DNA of 64,000 nucleotides from Methylophilaceae bacterium LSUCC0401 (GCA_024919035.1 CP103442.1:620001-684000); one strand, 5' to 3'. Positions 1-9,279 are shown, counted from the first letter of the stretch. Notes: generated by a model from the letters alone, not told the origin. Translations and numbers: made by a program.

Positions 1-129
1 TTGATTTGCTGAATAATGCAGCCCATTAACGAGATATAGGACAAGCAAGGCCCGCATACCATAAAAGCTAAAACGCTCCCACATCTCTGTAAAAAAAAGA
101 GTTTTTAAAATTTGAGGATGAGCTTTCAT
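1..129 (-). CDS. POT/PTR-family proton-dependent peptide transporter, N-terminal part (cut by window edge)
   Basis: Only the first 43 codons are inside the window. Read from the ATG at 129 leftwards, the peptide begins [20 protein letters not shown] and continues [13 protein letters not shown]. The [10 protein letters not shown] segment at the start of the first membrane helix is the hallmark of POT (proton-coupled oligopeptide transporter, DtpA/DtpT-like) proteins, which import di- and tripeptides across the inner membrane using the proton gradient. The ATG follows the glnD stop codon with no spacer (TAAATG), so it is probably the last member of a map-glnD-transporter transcript. Family assignment is by motif recognition; the substrate cannot be judged from this fragment. 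Confidence 0.8.
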   Translation of the reverse strand, partial: MKAHPQILKTLFFTEMWERFSFYGMRALLVLYLVNGLHYSANQ

Positions 130-2685
130 TTATGCGATGAGTTTTTTGAGTTCACTATAGAGTTTTTCAAGGGAAAAAGTTTCATGAGGTTTTTTAAAAT
201 CAAAATGATCTTCGACGCGCTCACCCATGGTGGTAATTTTTGCGTTCGAGATATTAATTTGATGCTTTTTAAATACATTTGCAATGGATAACAGAAGAGC
301 AACACGATTTGATGTTTTCACCTGTAAATGAAATAAACCTGCTTCGTTTTGATGAATTTCAATGTGATCTTCAATCTGATGAAAGCATGCTTGTCTAGAT
401 TTCTTCAACTGATTCTGTTTTATATTTTCTAGATTGACTAAACTGTCAATCATCTCGGTGAGTCTTGATTCAATGTATTTAAAAAAATCTTTAAATCTTA
501 ATGAGCTTTCATCCTCATAGGTGACATGGAAAACATTAAGAGCATAGTGATGAGCTGTTGTATAAATTTTAGCCTGACTGATTTCACAACTGATTTCATG
601 AAAAAAATGACAGGTCCTTAAAAAAATATGACTTTTATCCTTTGTGAAAATGAGCACCTCGATACCTTGCCCACCTTTTTGATGTCGGACTCTAACGATC
701 GTTTTTTTTGTTTTGCTGTGGGTTAAGAGAAGCCGAGTGTGCCAGGCTATTTCAGAAGCCTCAAATTTTTTAAAATACTCCGGCCCCATCAATAGCCAGT
801 TTTTTTCATACATCTCAAAAGAAACTGAGTATTTCATTAAATTTGATTTAGCCTGATTAATTCTTTGATCAATCATTTGTTGGTTTGTAAGGCGATTTTT
901 AAGATATTTAATTGTGGTTTGGTGTAAGTTATTGATTAATACTGACTTCCATTGATTCCATACCTTATGGCTTGTGCCACGAATATCAGCTGTCGTTAAC
1001 AAATACAATAAATCAAGTCGCTCTGGAGTAGCGACCTTATCAGCAAAAGAACGTATCACTGATGGATCTGCAAGGTCTAATTTTTGTGCCACATTAGACA
1101 TTAGTAAATGATTTTCGACCAACCAGGCAATTAAATTGGTGTCATAAGGTTTAAGGTTAAAAAATTTACCAAATTTCATAACCTCATATTTACCTATTTC
1201 AGAATGATTTCCACCTCGGCCTTTGCCGATATCATGAAAAAGACCAGCAAAATATAGAATGTGAGGGTGTTTTAAGCGCTGAAAAGCCTCATAAGATTCC
1301 GGAGACTCATGCTTGAGTGAACTTTTACTGTATCGCCTTAAATTATCAATAACATTTAACGTGTGTTCATCAACAGTATAAATATGGAATAAATCATGTT
1401 GCATTTGTGAAACAATTTTTCCAAATACCGGGAGATACTTGCCTAGAATATTATAGCGATTAAGAAGTCTCAATGATCGATTAACCTTTTGTTTCCCAAA
1501 AAAAATAGAGATAAAATCTTTTTGAATTAATGAATTCTTGCGAAAATCACCATGTATTTTATTTTCTGTAATAAGCTGAAATTTTGAGATTAAATGTGGA
1601 CCAAAACCATTCAATTCTTTTTTTTCTTGATAGAGAAGAAAGTATTTAAAAATATTTTTACTAATATCCTTTTTGCTTTTTAGATCCAGCTCGATTAACC
1701 CATTAACATTGAATAATTCAGGAAAGTTTTTAATTTTTTGAGACTTTTTATGAAACTGAAGGGTAAATTTTTTTGTAATAATCTCATTTAAAAGTATTAT
1801 ATAACGTATTGATTTATAGAGACTATTCATTACATATTCGCTAGATTTTTTCTCCGGACTATTTTTAAATCCCAGGTCTGATGCTATTTTGGCTTGGTAA
1901 TCAAATAACATCCGATCTTCTTGTCCATTTGCAACAATGTGAAGAAAAATTCTGCGTTTTATTAGCTTGTTGTAATGAAATTTGAGTAAATTTAATTGTT
2001 TTTTATCAATAATATGATGTTCATAAAGAGTTTGAAGCTCATGAGATTGAAACTGCGCAGCGCATAACCACCGAATAAAATGGATATCCCTTAAACAGCC
2101 TCGTGATTCTTTGATATTAGGTTCGAGCAGATATCCAGACTTGCTGTATTTCGTGTGTCTTAGATCTTGCTCACTAATTTTATTAAGAATAAATTGTTTA
2201 ACATTTAATTCTTTTTTGAATTTTATTAAATAATTGTTATAAATTTTCTGGTTGCCAGAGATGTACCTAGATTCCAACAAATTAGTTGCAATGGTAATAT
2301 CTTCGATATCTTTTTTTATCTCAGCTTCTACCCTTTGGCTCACGCCAATTCTAAAGCCAAAGTCCCAGCCATGTTGAATAAAAAGCTCAATTTTTTCTTT
2401 TTCTTGTTCTAAATCAGTTAAATTTTTACAGATTATTGCCAAATCAATGTCGGATGCTGGATAGAGTTCTCGTCTTCCATAGCCTCCAACCGCAACCAAG
2501 CAAAATTTATCTCCAATTGATGAGGTTTCCCAAATTTGTTTTATAACCTGATCGCATAAATTGGCATTTTTTTTGAGGAAATTACTGCTGTCATGTTTTT
2601 TTAGAAATTTTTGTTTTAGCAGGTCAAAAGATTTTACATAGGAATTTTTAAGTTTCTTTAAGTTTTGCAGAGGTGTGCACATCAT
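130..2685 (-). CDS. glnD: Bifunctional PII uridylyltransferase/uridylyl-removing enzyme GlnD
   Basis: GlnD senses glutamine and adds or removes UMP on the PII proteins, controlling nitrogen assimilation in the cytoplasm. At 851 residues it has the family's usual length. The nucleotidyltransferase motif GGYGRRELYPASDIDL lies at residues 67-82, with the two catalytic Asp of the SDIDL group. The HD phosphohydrolase motif FHDIGKGRGGNHS (H484, D485) drives UMP removal. Two ACT-type glutamine-sensing regions fill the last 200 residues. The start ATG directly follows the map stop with no gap, so the two are translationally coupled. Two ATG codons stand in tandem (2685 and 2682); either could be used. 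The map-glnD pairing is standard in proteobacteria. Confidence 0.96.
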   Translation of the reverse strand: MMCTPLQNLKKLKNSYVKSFDLLKQKFLKKHDSSNFLKKNANLCDQVIKQIWETSSIGDKFCLVAVGGYGRRELYPASDIDLAIICKNLTDLEQEKEKIELFIQHGWDFGFRIGVSQRVEAEIKKDIEDITIATNLLESRYISGNQKIYNNYLIKFKKELNVKQFILNKISEQDLRHTKYSKSGYLLEPNIKESRGCLRDIHFIRWLCAAQFQSHELQTLYEHHIIDKKQLNLLKFHYNKLIKRRIFLHIVANGQEDRMLFDYQAKIASDLGFKNSPEKKSSEYVMNSLYKSIRYIILLNEIITKKFTLQFHKKSQKIKNFPELFNVNGLIELDLKSKKDISKNIFKYFLLYQEKKELNGFGPHLISKFQLITENKIHGDFRKNSLIQKDFISIFFGKQKVNRSLRLLNRYNILGKYLPVFGKIVSQMQHDLFHIYTVDEHTLNVIDNLRRYSKSSLKHESPESYEAFQRLKHPHILYFAGLFHDIGKGRGGNHSEIGKYEVMKFGKFFNLKPYDTNLIAWLVENHLLMSNVAQKLDLADPSVIRSFADKVATPERLDLLYLLTTADIRGTSHKVWNQWKSVLINNLHQTTIKYLKNRLTNQQMIDQRINQAKSNLMKYSVSFEMYEKNWLLMGPEYFKKFEASEIAWHTRLLLTHSKTKKTIVRVRHQKGGQGIEVLIFTKDKSHIFLRTCHFFHEISCEISQAKIYTTAHHYALNVFHVTYEDESSLRFKDFFKYIESRLTEMIDSLVNLENIKQNQLKKSRQACFHQIEDHIEIHQNEAGLFHLQVKTSNRVALLLSIANVFKKHQINISNAKITTMGERVEDHFDFKKPHETFSLEKLYSELKKLIA

Positions 2686-3480
2686 TTAGTCAAGAAATGG
2701 CGCAGGTGTACCTGAGGATTTTGTTAACACTTCATATCCCTCATGAGTCACTAAAATTGTATGTTCCCACTGAGCAGACAATGATCGGTCCTTAGTCACA
2801 ACGGTCCATCCATCTGGAAGCATCCTAATTTCTTTTTTCCCTGCATTAATCATAGGTTCAATGGTAAAAGTCATGCCTTCTTTTAATTTTAAGCCTTCAC
2901 CTTTTTTTCCATAATGAAGGATCTGTGGATCCTCGTGGAATACGGTTCCAATCCCATGGCCGCAAAACTCTCTGACCACAGAAAATCCATTGTCTTCAGC
3001 AAATTCTTGAATTGATGCCCCAATATCTCCGAGCGTTGCTCCTGGTTTGACTTGCTGAATTCCTTTCCACATGGATTGATAGGTAATTTCACATAATCTT
3101 TTTGCTTGGATCGAGGGCTCGCCCACATAAAACATTCGACTGGTGTCACCATGATAACTATCTTTGATCACGGTAATATCGATGTTAATGATATCCCCCT
3201 TTTTAAGTATTCGATCCCCAGGAATTCCATGACAAATTTGATTATTTACCGATGTACATATGGATTTGGGGTAGGGAGCATGTCCAGGCGGGGCATAATT
3301 TAATGGGGCTGGGATTGTATTTTGCTCGTTGACCATAAAGTTATGACACAGCTGATCCAATTCTTCTGTTGATATCCCTGGTTTGACAAAGGGCGTTATG
3401 AAATCAAGCACTTCTGATGCTAATTTTCCAGCTACACGCATTTTCTTGATGTCGTCATTGTTTTTTATGGAGATGGTCAT
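2686..3480 (-). CDS. map: Type I methionine aminopeptidase
   Basis: MAP removes the initiator methionine from nascent proteins. The 264-residue length and the metal-binding residues match type I bacterial MAP: the two Asp in NIDITVIKDSYHGDTSRMF, the His in GHGIGTVFHEDP, the Glu in FTIEPMI and the Glu in WEHTILVT. It is divergent from rpsB across a 125-bp region, the classical gammaproteobacterial arrangement, and reads into glnD. A TATAAT sequence on the minus strand at 3509-3514 could serve as its -10 box. Confidence 0.97.
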   Translation of the reverse strand: MTISIKNNDDIKKMRVAGKLASEVLDFITPFVKPGISTEELDQLCHNFMVNEQNTIPAPLNYAPPGHAPYPKSICTSVNNQICHGIPGDRILKKGDIINIDITVIKDSYHGDTSRMFYVGEPSIQAKRLCEITYQSMWKGIQQVKPGATLGDIGASIQEFAEDNGFSVVREFCGHGIGTVFHEDPQILHYGKKGEGLKLKEGMTFTIEPMINAGKKEIRMLPDGWTVVTKDRSLSAQWEHTILVTHEGYEVLTKSSGTPAPFLD

Positions 3481-3508
3481 ATAGGTCTATGCTTTACGAG
3501 TAATTTAT

Positions 3509-3516
3509 ATTATAAT
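3509..3516. promoter_or_regulatory. Overlapping TATAAT boxes between map and rpsB
   Basis: TATAAT occurs on the plus strand at 3511-3516 and on the minus strand at 3514-3509, so both divergent genes could start from the same AT-rich core. No good -35 hexamer is visible at 17 bp on either side (TATGCT for rpsB, GTGCAA for map), so this is a candidate only. A plus-strand start near 3523 would put the whole rpsB leader helix (3535-3580) in the transcript. Confidence 0.4.
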
Positions 3517-3534
3517 TGCGTTCTTTTAAATTTG

Positions 3535-3600
3535 CACTTAAACCACCTAAAGGTGCTAGTAATCTAGTCTGGTTTGAGTGAAGTGATAACCTATAGGAGA
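3535..3600 (+). promoter_or_regulatory. Structured rpsB leader (candidate ribosomal protein S2 autoregulatory element)
   Basis: CACTTAAACC at 3535-3544 pairs with GGTTTGAGTG at 3571-3580 (ten pairs, one of them G-U). It encloses two small hairpins, ACCT/AGGT around 3545-3554 and CTAG/CTAG at 3556-3567, giving a three-way junction that ends about 25 nt before the rpsB ATG. The Shine-Dalgarno AGGAGA is at 3595-3600. In gammaproteobacteria the rpsB-tsf leader is a known structured target for S2 feedback. The base pairing is seen; the regulatory role is inferred from that precedent. CCTA in the first loop could pair with TAGG at 3594-3597, next to the Shine-Dalgarno, but this is speculative. Confidence 0.55.
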
Positions 3601-3605
3601 ATATC

Positions 3606-4349
3606 ATGTCAGTTACAATGAGACAAATGCTTGAGGCTGGAGTACATTTTGGCCATCAAACCCGCTACTGGAATCCAAAAATGGAAGCATATATTTTTGG
3701 CGAAAGAAACAAAATTCATATCATCAATCTTGAGAAAACTTTGCCTCTATTTGAAGAGGCCTCAAAGTTTCTAAAAAATTTAGCAGCGAATAAAGGACGT
3801 ATTTTATTTGTGGGCACCAAAAGACAAGCCCGAGAAATTATCAAAGAAGAAGCCGAAAGAGCAGGTTGCCCCTACGTAAACCATCGATGGCTAGGCGGCA
3901 TGTTAACAAACTTTAAAACAGTGAAACAGTCGATTAAACGTCTCGTTGAGCTTGAAACAATGATGGCTGATGGTTCACTCGATAAGCTTAAGAAAAGAGA
4001 AGCTTTATCAGTGAAGCGCGATCACGAGAAGCTAGTACGATCAATTGGCGGTATTAAAGAAATGAATTCACTCCCAGATGCGATTTTTATTATCGATGTT
4101 GGTTTTGAGAGTGGTGCTGTTGAGGAAGCAAAAAAACTAGGTATTCCGGTTATTGGCGTTGTTGATACCAACAATACCATCGAAAATATTTCATACGTTA
4201 TTCCCGGCAACGATGATTCAAGCAGAGCAATTAGACTCTATGCTAGAGGCATGGCAGATGCAGTGTTGGATGGTAAAAACAAAGCGATCACTGATTTAGC
4301 TAAATCGGTAGCAAAAGAACAACCTGAAGAAACACCAGAAGAAGAATAA
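3606..4349 (+). CDS. rpsB: 30S ribosomal protein S2
   Basis: S2 is a late-assembling protein of the small ribosomal subunit. The N-terminal [22 protein letters not shown] and the segments VGTKRQA and [12 protein letters not shown] are family signatures, and the 247-residue length is typical. The acidic C-terminal tail ([11 protein letters not shown]) is unremarkable for the group. The ATG at 3606 is preceded by AGGAGA five bases upstream. It opens the rpsB-tsf pair and is probably autoregulated through its leader. Confidence 0.98.
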   Translation: MSVTMRQMLEAGVHFGHQTRYWNPKMEAYIFGERNKIHIINLEKTLPLFEEASKFLKNLAANKGRILFVGTKRQAREIIKEEAERAGCPYVNHRWLGGMLTNFKTVKQSIKRLVELETMMADGSLDKLKKREALSVKRDHEKLVRSIGGIKEMNSLPDAIFIIDVGFESGAVEEAKKLGIPVIGVVDTNNTIENISYVIPGNDDSSRAIRLYARGMADAVLDGKNKAITDLAKSVAKEQPEETPEEE

Positions 4350-4382
4350 AGATATTAAAAATTAATTTGTAAGGAATTGTTT

Positions 4383-5258
4383 ATGGCTGAAATAACAGCG
4401 GCATTAGTAAAAGAATTGAGAGAAATGACCGATGCACCAATGATGGATTGTAAAAAAGCACTATCTGAGGTGGACGGTGATTTAAAAAAAGCAGAAGAGT
4501 TATTAAGAGTTAAGTTTGGAAATAAAGCTTCTAAAGTAAGCGGTAGAGTTGCAGCCGAGGGTTTAGTTTCGATTGCAATTGCTAATGATGGCAAAACAGG
4601 CGCGATCTTGGAAACAAATTCTGAAACAGACTTTTGTGCTAAAAATGATGAATTTATCAATTTTACACAAAATGTCGTGAATGCTGTACTTGCTTCAAAT
4701 CCAGCTGACATTGACGCTTTAAAAAATACAATAATTGACGGTTCATCTGTCGAGGATACAAGATCTGCTCTAGTCGGCAAGATCGGTGAAAATATATCTC
4801 CACGTCGTTTTAATTATGTGAAAGCTCATGGAATATTACATTCTTATTTGCACGGTGGAAAAATAGGGGTGCTGATTGATCTTGAAGGTGGCGATGATGA
4901 GCTAGGTAAAGATATAGCGATGCATATTGCTGCATCAAAACCAAAAGCTTTGGATGAAACAGGAATATCACAAGATTTAATTGATGCTGAAAAGCGCGTG
5001 GCGATTGAAAAAGCTAAAGAAGCTGGTAAGCCTGAAGATATGCTTGAAAAAATAGCAACAGGGACGGTGAATAAGTTTTTGAAAGAGGTGACTCTTTTAA
5101 ACCAACCTTTTGTTAAAGATGATAAACAATCAATCCAGGCCTTAATAGATTCAAAAGGAGCAAAGATCCATAACTTTTTCTTATATATCGTAGGTGAAGG
5201 AATAGAAAAGATACAAACGGATTTTGCAGCCGAGGTTGCAGAAGCCTCGAGAATTTAA
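4383..5258 (+). CDS. tsf: Elongation factor Ts
   Basis: EF-Ts exchanges GDP on EF-Tu during translation elongation. The N-terminal UBA-like region (AEITAALVKELREMTDAPMMDCKKAL) and the TDFCAKN motif of the core domain are clear. A TTG at 4377 would add two residues, but the ATG at 4383 sits seven bases after AAGGAA (4371-4376) and gives the canonical MAEITAALVKELR start, so I choose it (291 residues). It follows rpsB by 33 bp and is followed by a rho-independent terminator. Confidence 0.97.
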   Translation: MAEITAALVKELREMTDAPMMDCKKALSEVDGDLKKAEELLRVKFGNKASKVSGRVAAEGLVSIAIANDGKTGAILETNSETDFCAKNDEFINFTQNVVNAVLASNPADIDALKNTIIDGSSVEDTRSALVGKIGENISPRRFNYVKAHGILHSYLHGGKIGVLIDLEGGDDELGKDIAMHIAASKPKALDETGISQDLIDAEKRVAIEKAKEAGKPEDMLEKIATGTVNKFLKEVTLLNQPFVKDDKQSIQALIDSKGAKIHNFFLYIVGEGIEKIQTDFAAEVAEASRI

Positions 5259-5260
5259 GA

Positions 5261-5291
5261 AAAAAAAGGTTGCGTTAGCAGCCTTTTTTTT
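5261..5291 (+). terminator. Rho-independent terminator after tsf
   Basis: An A-rich arm followed by GGTTGC, loop GTTA, GCAGCC and a run of seven or more T forms a stem just after the tsf stop codon. It separates rpsB-tsf from pyrH-frr, as in other gammaproteobacteria, although pyrH begins only about 18 bp further on. Confidence 0.8.
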
Positions 5292-5308
5292 ATGCCATAA
5301 TCTAAATT

Positions 5309-6031
5309 ATGTTAAAAAAATCAATTAAGCGTGTTTTATTGAAACTATCAGGTGAAGCCTTGATGGGCCACAACTCTTTTGGTATTTCTCCAGAAATTAT
5401 TGATCAAATTGTTCTTGAAATAAAAAAAATTCTTGAGAAAAATATCCAATTAGCGATTGTCATTGGTGGAGGTAATATTTTTAGGGGAATCTCCTTAGGT
5501 GATCAAGGAATGACACGTGCGACAGGAGATTATATGGGCATGTTAGCAACTGTCATGAATTCTTTAGCCTTAGAAGATGCCTTTAATAAAAATAATATTG
5601 TGACCAGAGTTCAATCAGCTATCAATATCAACCAAATAGTTGAACCTTATGTAAGAGCCAAGTCTTTACAATACTTGTTGGAAAATAAGGTGGTCATTTT
5701 TTCAGGGGGTACTGGGAACCCGTTTTTTACAACAGATACAGCTGCGGCGTTAAGGGCCTCAGAAATCGATGCTGATATCATGATCAAAGCAACCAAGGTC
5801 GATGGGATCTACACAGACGATCCTAATAAAAATAATAAAGCAAAAAAAATAGACAAACTTTCTTTTGATGAGGTAATTTCAAAAAAACTTAAAATAATGG
5901 ATGCTACTGCATTTACTTTATGTAGAGAACAAAGCATGCCTGTTGGGGTGATCAATATTTTTAAACCCAATTCCTTGTATAATTTTATTATCGATCAAAA
6001 TTTTACAGACGGTACTTTAGTCACAAATTAG
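5309..6031 (+). CDS. pyrH: UMP kinase
   Basis: Phosphorylates UMP to UDP with ATP, feeding all pyrimidine nucleotide synthesis; it belongs to the amino-acid-kinase fold family. Recognisable elements are RVLLKLSGEAL near the N-terminus, the phosphate-binding IVIGGGNIFRG and the nucleotide-binding FFTTDTAAALRA. The length of 240 is typical. It begins just after the tsf terminator and leads frr, uppS, cdsA and dxr. Confidence 0.97.
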   Translation: MLKKSIKRVLLKLSGEALMGHNSFGISPEIIDQIVLEIKKILEKNIQLAIVIGGGNIFRGISLGDQGMTRATGDYMGMLATVMNSLALEDAFNKNNIVTRVQSAININQIVEPYVRAKSLQYLLENKVVIFSGGTGNPFFTTDTAAALRASEIDADIMIKATKVDGIYTDDPNKNNKAKKIDKLSFDEVISKKLKIMDATAFTLCREQSMPVGVINIFKPNSLYNFIIDQNFTDGTLVTN

Positions 6032-6040
6032 GAAATCATA

Positions 6041-6583
6041 ATGAATGAATTAAAATCAAAAATGGAAAAAACAGTTGAGAAATTAAAAAGTGATTTTTCA
6101 AAGATACGAACCGGTAGAGCACATACCGGTATTCTTGATCACCTATCCGTAGATTACTATGGGACAAATACTCCATTATCTCAAATGGCGAATATTACTC
6201 TGGGTGATAATGTGACGATTAATGTTCAACCTTATGATAAAACACAAATAAGTGCGATTGAAAAATCTATTCGTGATTCTGATCTCGGTTTAAACCCGGC
6301 TGTGAATGGCGATTTGATTCGAGTGCCTATGCCTCCGTTAACTGAGGAGAGAAGAAGAGATTTAATTAAAGTGATTAAATCTGAAGGTGAAAATTCAAAA
6401 GTGGCAATACGAAATATTCGGCGAGATGGTAACGACGATCTAAAGAAGCAACTCAAAGAAAAATTAATCAGTGAAGATGATGAGAAAAGAGATCAAGCTA
6501 AAATTCAGACCCTCACCGATGATTTTATTAAAACCATTGATTCCCTAATTGCTGCCAAAGAAAAAGACTTGTTAGAAATTTAA
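6041..6583 (+). CDS. frr: Ribosome recycling factor
   Basis: RRF, with EF-G, splits post-termination ribosomes. The sequence has the family features: the SDFSKIRTGRAHTGILD segment in the first helix, the PLSQMANI stretch of the beta domain and VPMPPLTEERRRDL leading into the helical hairpin. Its 180 residues are close to the usual 185. It is nine bases after pyrH. Confidence 0.97.
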   Translation: MNELKSKMEKTVEKLKSDFSKIRTGRAHTGILDHLSVDYYGTNTPLSQMANITLGDNVTINVQPYDKTQISAIEKSIRDSDLGLNPAVNGDLIRVPMPPLTEERRRDLIKVIKSEGENSKVAIRNIRRDGNDDLKKQLKEKLISEDDEKRDQAKIQTLTDDFIKTIDSLIAAKEKDLLEI

Positions 6584-6584
6584 G

Positions 6585-7280
6585 GTGGAATCTGGCTATA
6601 AAAATCTTCCTAACCATTTAGCAATAATAATGGATGGTAACGGTCGTTGGGCAAAAAATAGAGATAAACCCAGACATGTCGGTCATGAAGCGGGGCTAAA
6701 AACGTTAACTAAGATAATTAAACATATATTTAACTATAGAATTTCTCATTTTAGTGTTTATGCATTTAGTTCTGAAAATTGGTTGCGTCCTCAAAGTGAG
6801 GTAAAAAATCTTTTAATGCTTTTTGAAAAAGCGATTGATGATAACTTTACTTTTTTAATTGAGAATAAAATTTGTTTTCACTTACTGGGTAATATTTCTA
6901 AGTTTCCTAAATCCTTACAAAAAAAAATAGAAGATTTAACAAATCAAACAAGACAATACAATAAATTGCATTTTTATTTGGCAGCTAATTATGGTTCTAG
7001 AGAGGAGCTATTGTCTGCATCAAATAATTTAAAAATGCAGCAAAAAAAAATTACGGAATCTATTTTTAAAAATGCTTTTTATGTTTCTAACCTTCCAGAT
7101 GTCGATTTGCTTATTAGAACTGGTGGCGAAACTAGACTGAGTAATTTTTTATTATGGCAATCAGCTTATGCTGAATTGTATTTTACAAAAGTTCTTTGGC
7201 CAGATTTTAATAAAAAAAATCTTGATAATGCCTTAAATTTTTTTAATAAAAAGGTGAGAAAATTTGGAAAAATTACTTAA
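6585..7280 (+). CDS. uppS: Undecaprenyl diphosphate synthase (isoprenyl transferase)
   Basis: Condenses isopentenyl diphosphate onto farnesyl diphosphate to make the C55 lipid carrier for peptidoglycan and O-antigen. MDGNGRWAK at residues 16-24 carries the catalytic Asp17, and RTGGETRLSNFLLWQSAYAE is the conserved C-terminal substrate-binding region. The start is GTG at 6585, one base after the frr stop; no in-frame ATG precedes the essential MDGNGRW motif. At 231 residues it is slightly short. It overlaps the start of cdsA. Confidence 0.95.
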   Translation: MESGYKNLPNHLAIIMDGNGRWAKNRDKPRHVGHEAGLKTLTKIIKHIFNYRISHFSVYAFSSENWLRPQSEVKNLLMLFEKAIDDNFTFLIENKICFHLLGNISKFPKSLQKKIEDLTNQTRQYNKLHFYLAANYGSREELLSASNNLKMQQKKITESIFKNAFYVSNLPDVDLLIRTGGETRLSNFLLWQSAYAELYFTKVLWPDFNKKNLDNALNFFNKKVRKFGKIT

Positions 7281-8034
7281 ATCTAATCTTTTTAAAAGAA
7301 CATTATCAGCAAGCATACTCGGCTTAATTTTTATCTATGCTTTGCTTTTCAGTCACAATTTATTTTTAAGTGTTTCTATCTTAATAATTATTTTGTCTTT
7401 TGTTGAACTCTCAAAAATAATTGAGCTTGATCGGTATGATATTTTAAGAAACTTATTGTATGGGTCAATTTTTTTATTTTTATTTCTTAATTTCCCCTAT
7501 TTTTTTAAATTATATATAACTGTTTTTTTTATTTTTATTTGTCCTTTAGTTGTCATAAGAAAAATTAACTTCTCTTTATTCTATAGATATTTACCATGTA
7601 CTTATCTCCCAAGTTTTTTTGTTGCAATTTTCTATTTACTTAATGAAAACTCAATGTTCTTATTAACGATTTTTTTGGGAATATGGTCTGTAGATATTGG
7701 GGGGTATTTTTTTGGACGCTTATTTGGAAGAAATAAACTATTCCCAATAACCAGCCCAAAAAAAACTTATGAGGGGTTAATAGGATCTTGCATATTGCTG
7801 ATCTTGATTATAATAATTATGAATCTGAAGTATTCTCTATTTAGCCATGCCACTTTATTTTTTGTATTTTTATCAATATTAATTTTTTCAGTATTTGGTG
7901 ATTATTTTGAATCCTATTTAAAAAGAAGATTTAATGTAAAAGATAGCGGATATTTAATTCCTGGGCATGGTGGAATACTCGACAGGGTGGACTCAGCATT
8001 ATTTACCATACCAATTATTTATTTAATCTTATGA
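7264..8034 (+). CDS. cdsA: Phosphatidate cytidylyltransferase
   Basis: Makes CDP-diacylglycerol from phosphatidic acid and CTP, the branch point for all phospholipids, in the inner membrane. Multiple hydrophobic helices are followed by the family signature SPKKTYEGLIGS and the C-terminal run from GDYFESYLKRRF to GHGGILDRVDS. It starts with TTG at 7264 inside the end of uppS, about six bases after AGGTGAG; the next Met is far into the protein, so TTG is favoured. It overlaps dxr by four bases (ATGA). Confidence 0.94.
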   Translation: MEKLLKSNLFKRTLSASILGLIFIYALLFSHNLFLSVSILIIILSFVELSKIIELDRYDILRNLLYGSIFLFLFLNFPYFFKLYITVFFIFICPLVVIRKINFSLFYRYLPCTYLPSFFVAIFYLLNENSMFLLTIFLGIWSVDIGGYFFGRLFGRNKLFPITSPKKTYEGLIGSCILLILIIIIMNLKYSLFSHATLFFVFLSILIFSVFGDYFESYLKRRFNVKDSGYLIPGHGGILDRVDSALFTIPIIYLIL

Positions 8035-9182
8035 ACTCAAAAAAAAATATTGCTATTTTAGGATCAACCGGAAGTATAGGAAAGTCTACTTTAGAGGTGG
8101 TTCGTAAAAATCCAGAGTATTTTAATATTATCTGTCTCACAGCAAACAAAAATGTCATTGATTTAGCAAAACAAATTAATGAATTTAAACCTAAATATAC
8201 ATATATAGATAGCACTAATTTACTTGATGACCTTAAGCTGAAAATAACTAATAATAAAACAAAGCTTATTGGCACAACAAAGGATTTGTGTGATCTATTG
8301 GCATCCTATGAAATCGATTCGGTTGTTTCTGCTATGTCAGGGAGTAGTGGGCTTTTTTTAACAAATCATGTATTGATAAACAATAAGCAAGTATTGCTCG
8401 CCAACAAAGAGTCAATGGTTATGGCTGGGCAGATCTTTAAAAAATTTAAGCAGAACATTATTCCTGTTGATAGCGAGCATAATTCAGTTTTTCAATTGAT
8501 TGATCGGTCTGTTGATTATGTATCAAATATTGTTTTAACTGCATCCGGGGGTCCGTTTCGAAAATTACCTAGTTCAGAGTTCAAAAACATCACCATAGAC
8601 ATGGCTTTAAAACATCCTAATTGGTCCATGGGGGAAAAAATTACCATTGATTCAGCAACAATGATGAATAAATGTTTGGAAATTATTGAAGCATTCTATT
8701 TGTTTGATTTCAAACCGGAAGACATTGGTGTACTAATTCATCCAGAGTCAATTATCCATTCTATAGTTAATTTTTTAGATGGCTCCTCTTTATGTCAATT
8801 TTCTGAGCCAAATATGCAGATTCCTATTTCCTATGCCCTTGCGTATCCTCAAAGAACATATTCAGGAAGGTCTTCATACAACCTAGCAGATAAAAATTTA
8901 ACTTTTCATAAACCTGATTTAAAAAAATTTCCATCAATTTCATTTGCATACAATGCTTTAAAAACTTCTGCTAATCATTGTTTAGTTATGAATGCAGCAA
9001 ATGAAATTGCAGTTGAAAATTTTTTAAAACAAAAAATAAGCTTTATTGATATTTTTAATGTTATCTTGGATTCTTTTAATATACCTAATAATGAGGTGAT
9101 TGAAAATATTGATGAGATTTTATATACAGATGAATTATATCGATCAAAAATTAATAAGATTTTAAATAAATATACCTTTTAG
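8031..9182 (+). CDS. dxr: 1-deoxy-D-xylulose 5-phosphate reductoisomerase
   Basis: Converts DXP to methylerythritol 4-phosphate with NADPH, the committed step of the MEP isoprenoid pathway. The N-terminal Rossmann motif is GSTGSIGKST. Metal and substrate contacts lie in NKESMVMAG, PVDSEHNSVFQ (the conserved D-S-E), ASGGPFR and HPNWSMGEKITIDSATMMNK. It is 383 residues long. Its ATG overlaps the cdsA stop. In most proteobacteria rseP follows dxr; here only a 97-bp spacer separates it from bamA. Confidence 0.97.
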   Translation: MNSKKNIAILGSTGSIGKSTLEVVRKNPEYFNIICLTANKNVIDLAKQINEFKPKYTYIDSTNLLDDLKLKITNNKTKLIGTTKDLCDLLASYEIDSVVSAMSGSSGLFLTNHVLINNKQVLLANKESMVMAGQIFKKFKQNIIPVDSEHNSVFQLIDRSVDYVSNIVLTASGGPFRKLPSSEFKNITIDMALKHPNWSMGEKITIDSATMMNKCLEIIEAFYLFDFKPEDIGVLIHPESIIHSIVNFLDGSSLCQFSEPNMQIPISYALAYPQRTYSGRSSYNLADKNLTFHKPDLKKFPSISFAYNALKTSANHCLVMNAANEIAVENFLKQKISFIDIFNVILDSFNIPNNEVIENIDEILYTDELYRSKINKILNKYTF

Positions 9183-9279
9183 CATATTTTGAAATAAGTT
9201 ATTGATTTAATTAAAATTCTATGAAAAATTCATTTAAAACATATATAATGTAAAAATTATTTTTTATGGTGACTTTATT
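9183..9279 (+). promoter_or_regulatory. dxr-bamA spacer with candidate -10 box
   Basis: This 97-bp AT-rich spacer occupies the place where rseP is usually found. It contains TATAAT at 9244-9249, 30 bp before the bamA start codon, but no convincing -35 hexamer. A five-codon mini-ORF (ATG at 9266) ends in a TGA that overlaps the TTG start of bamA, and GGTGAC at 9269-9274 can act as Shine-Dalgarno. There is no trace of an RseP-like reading frame. Confidence 0.35.
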
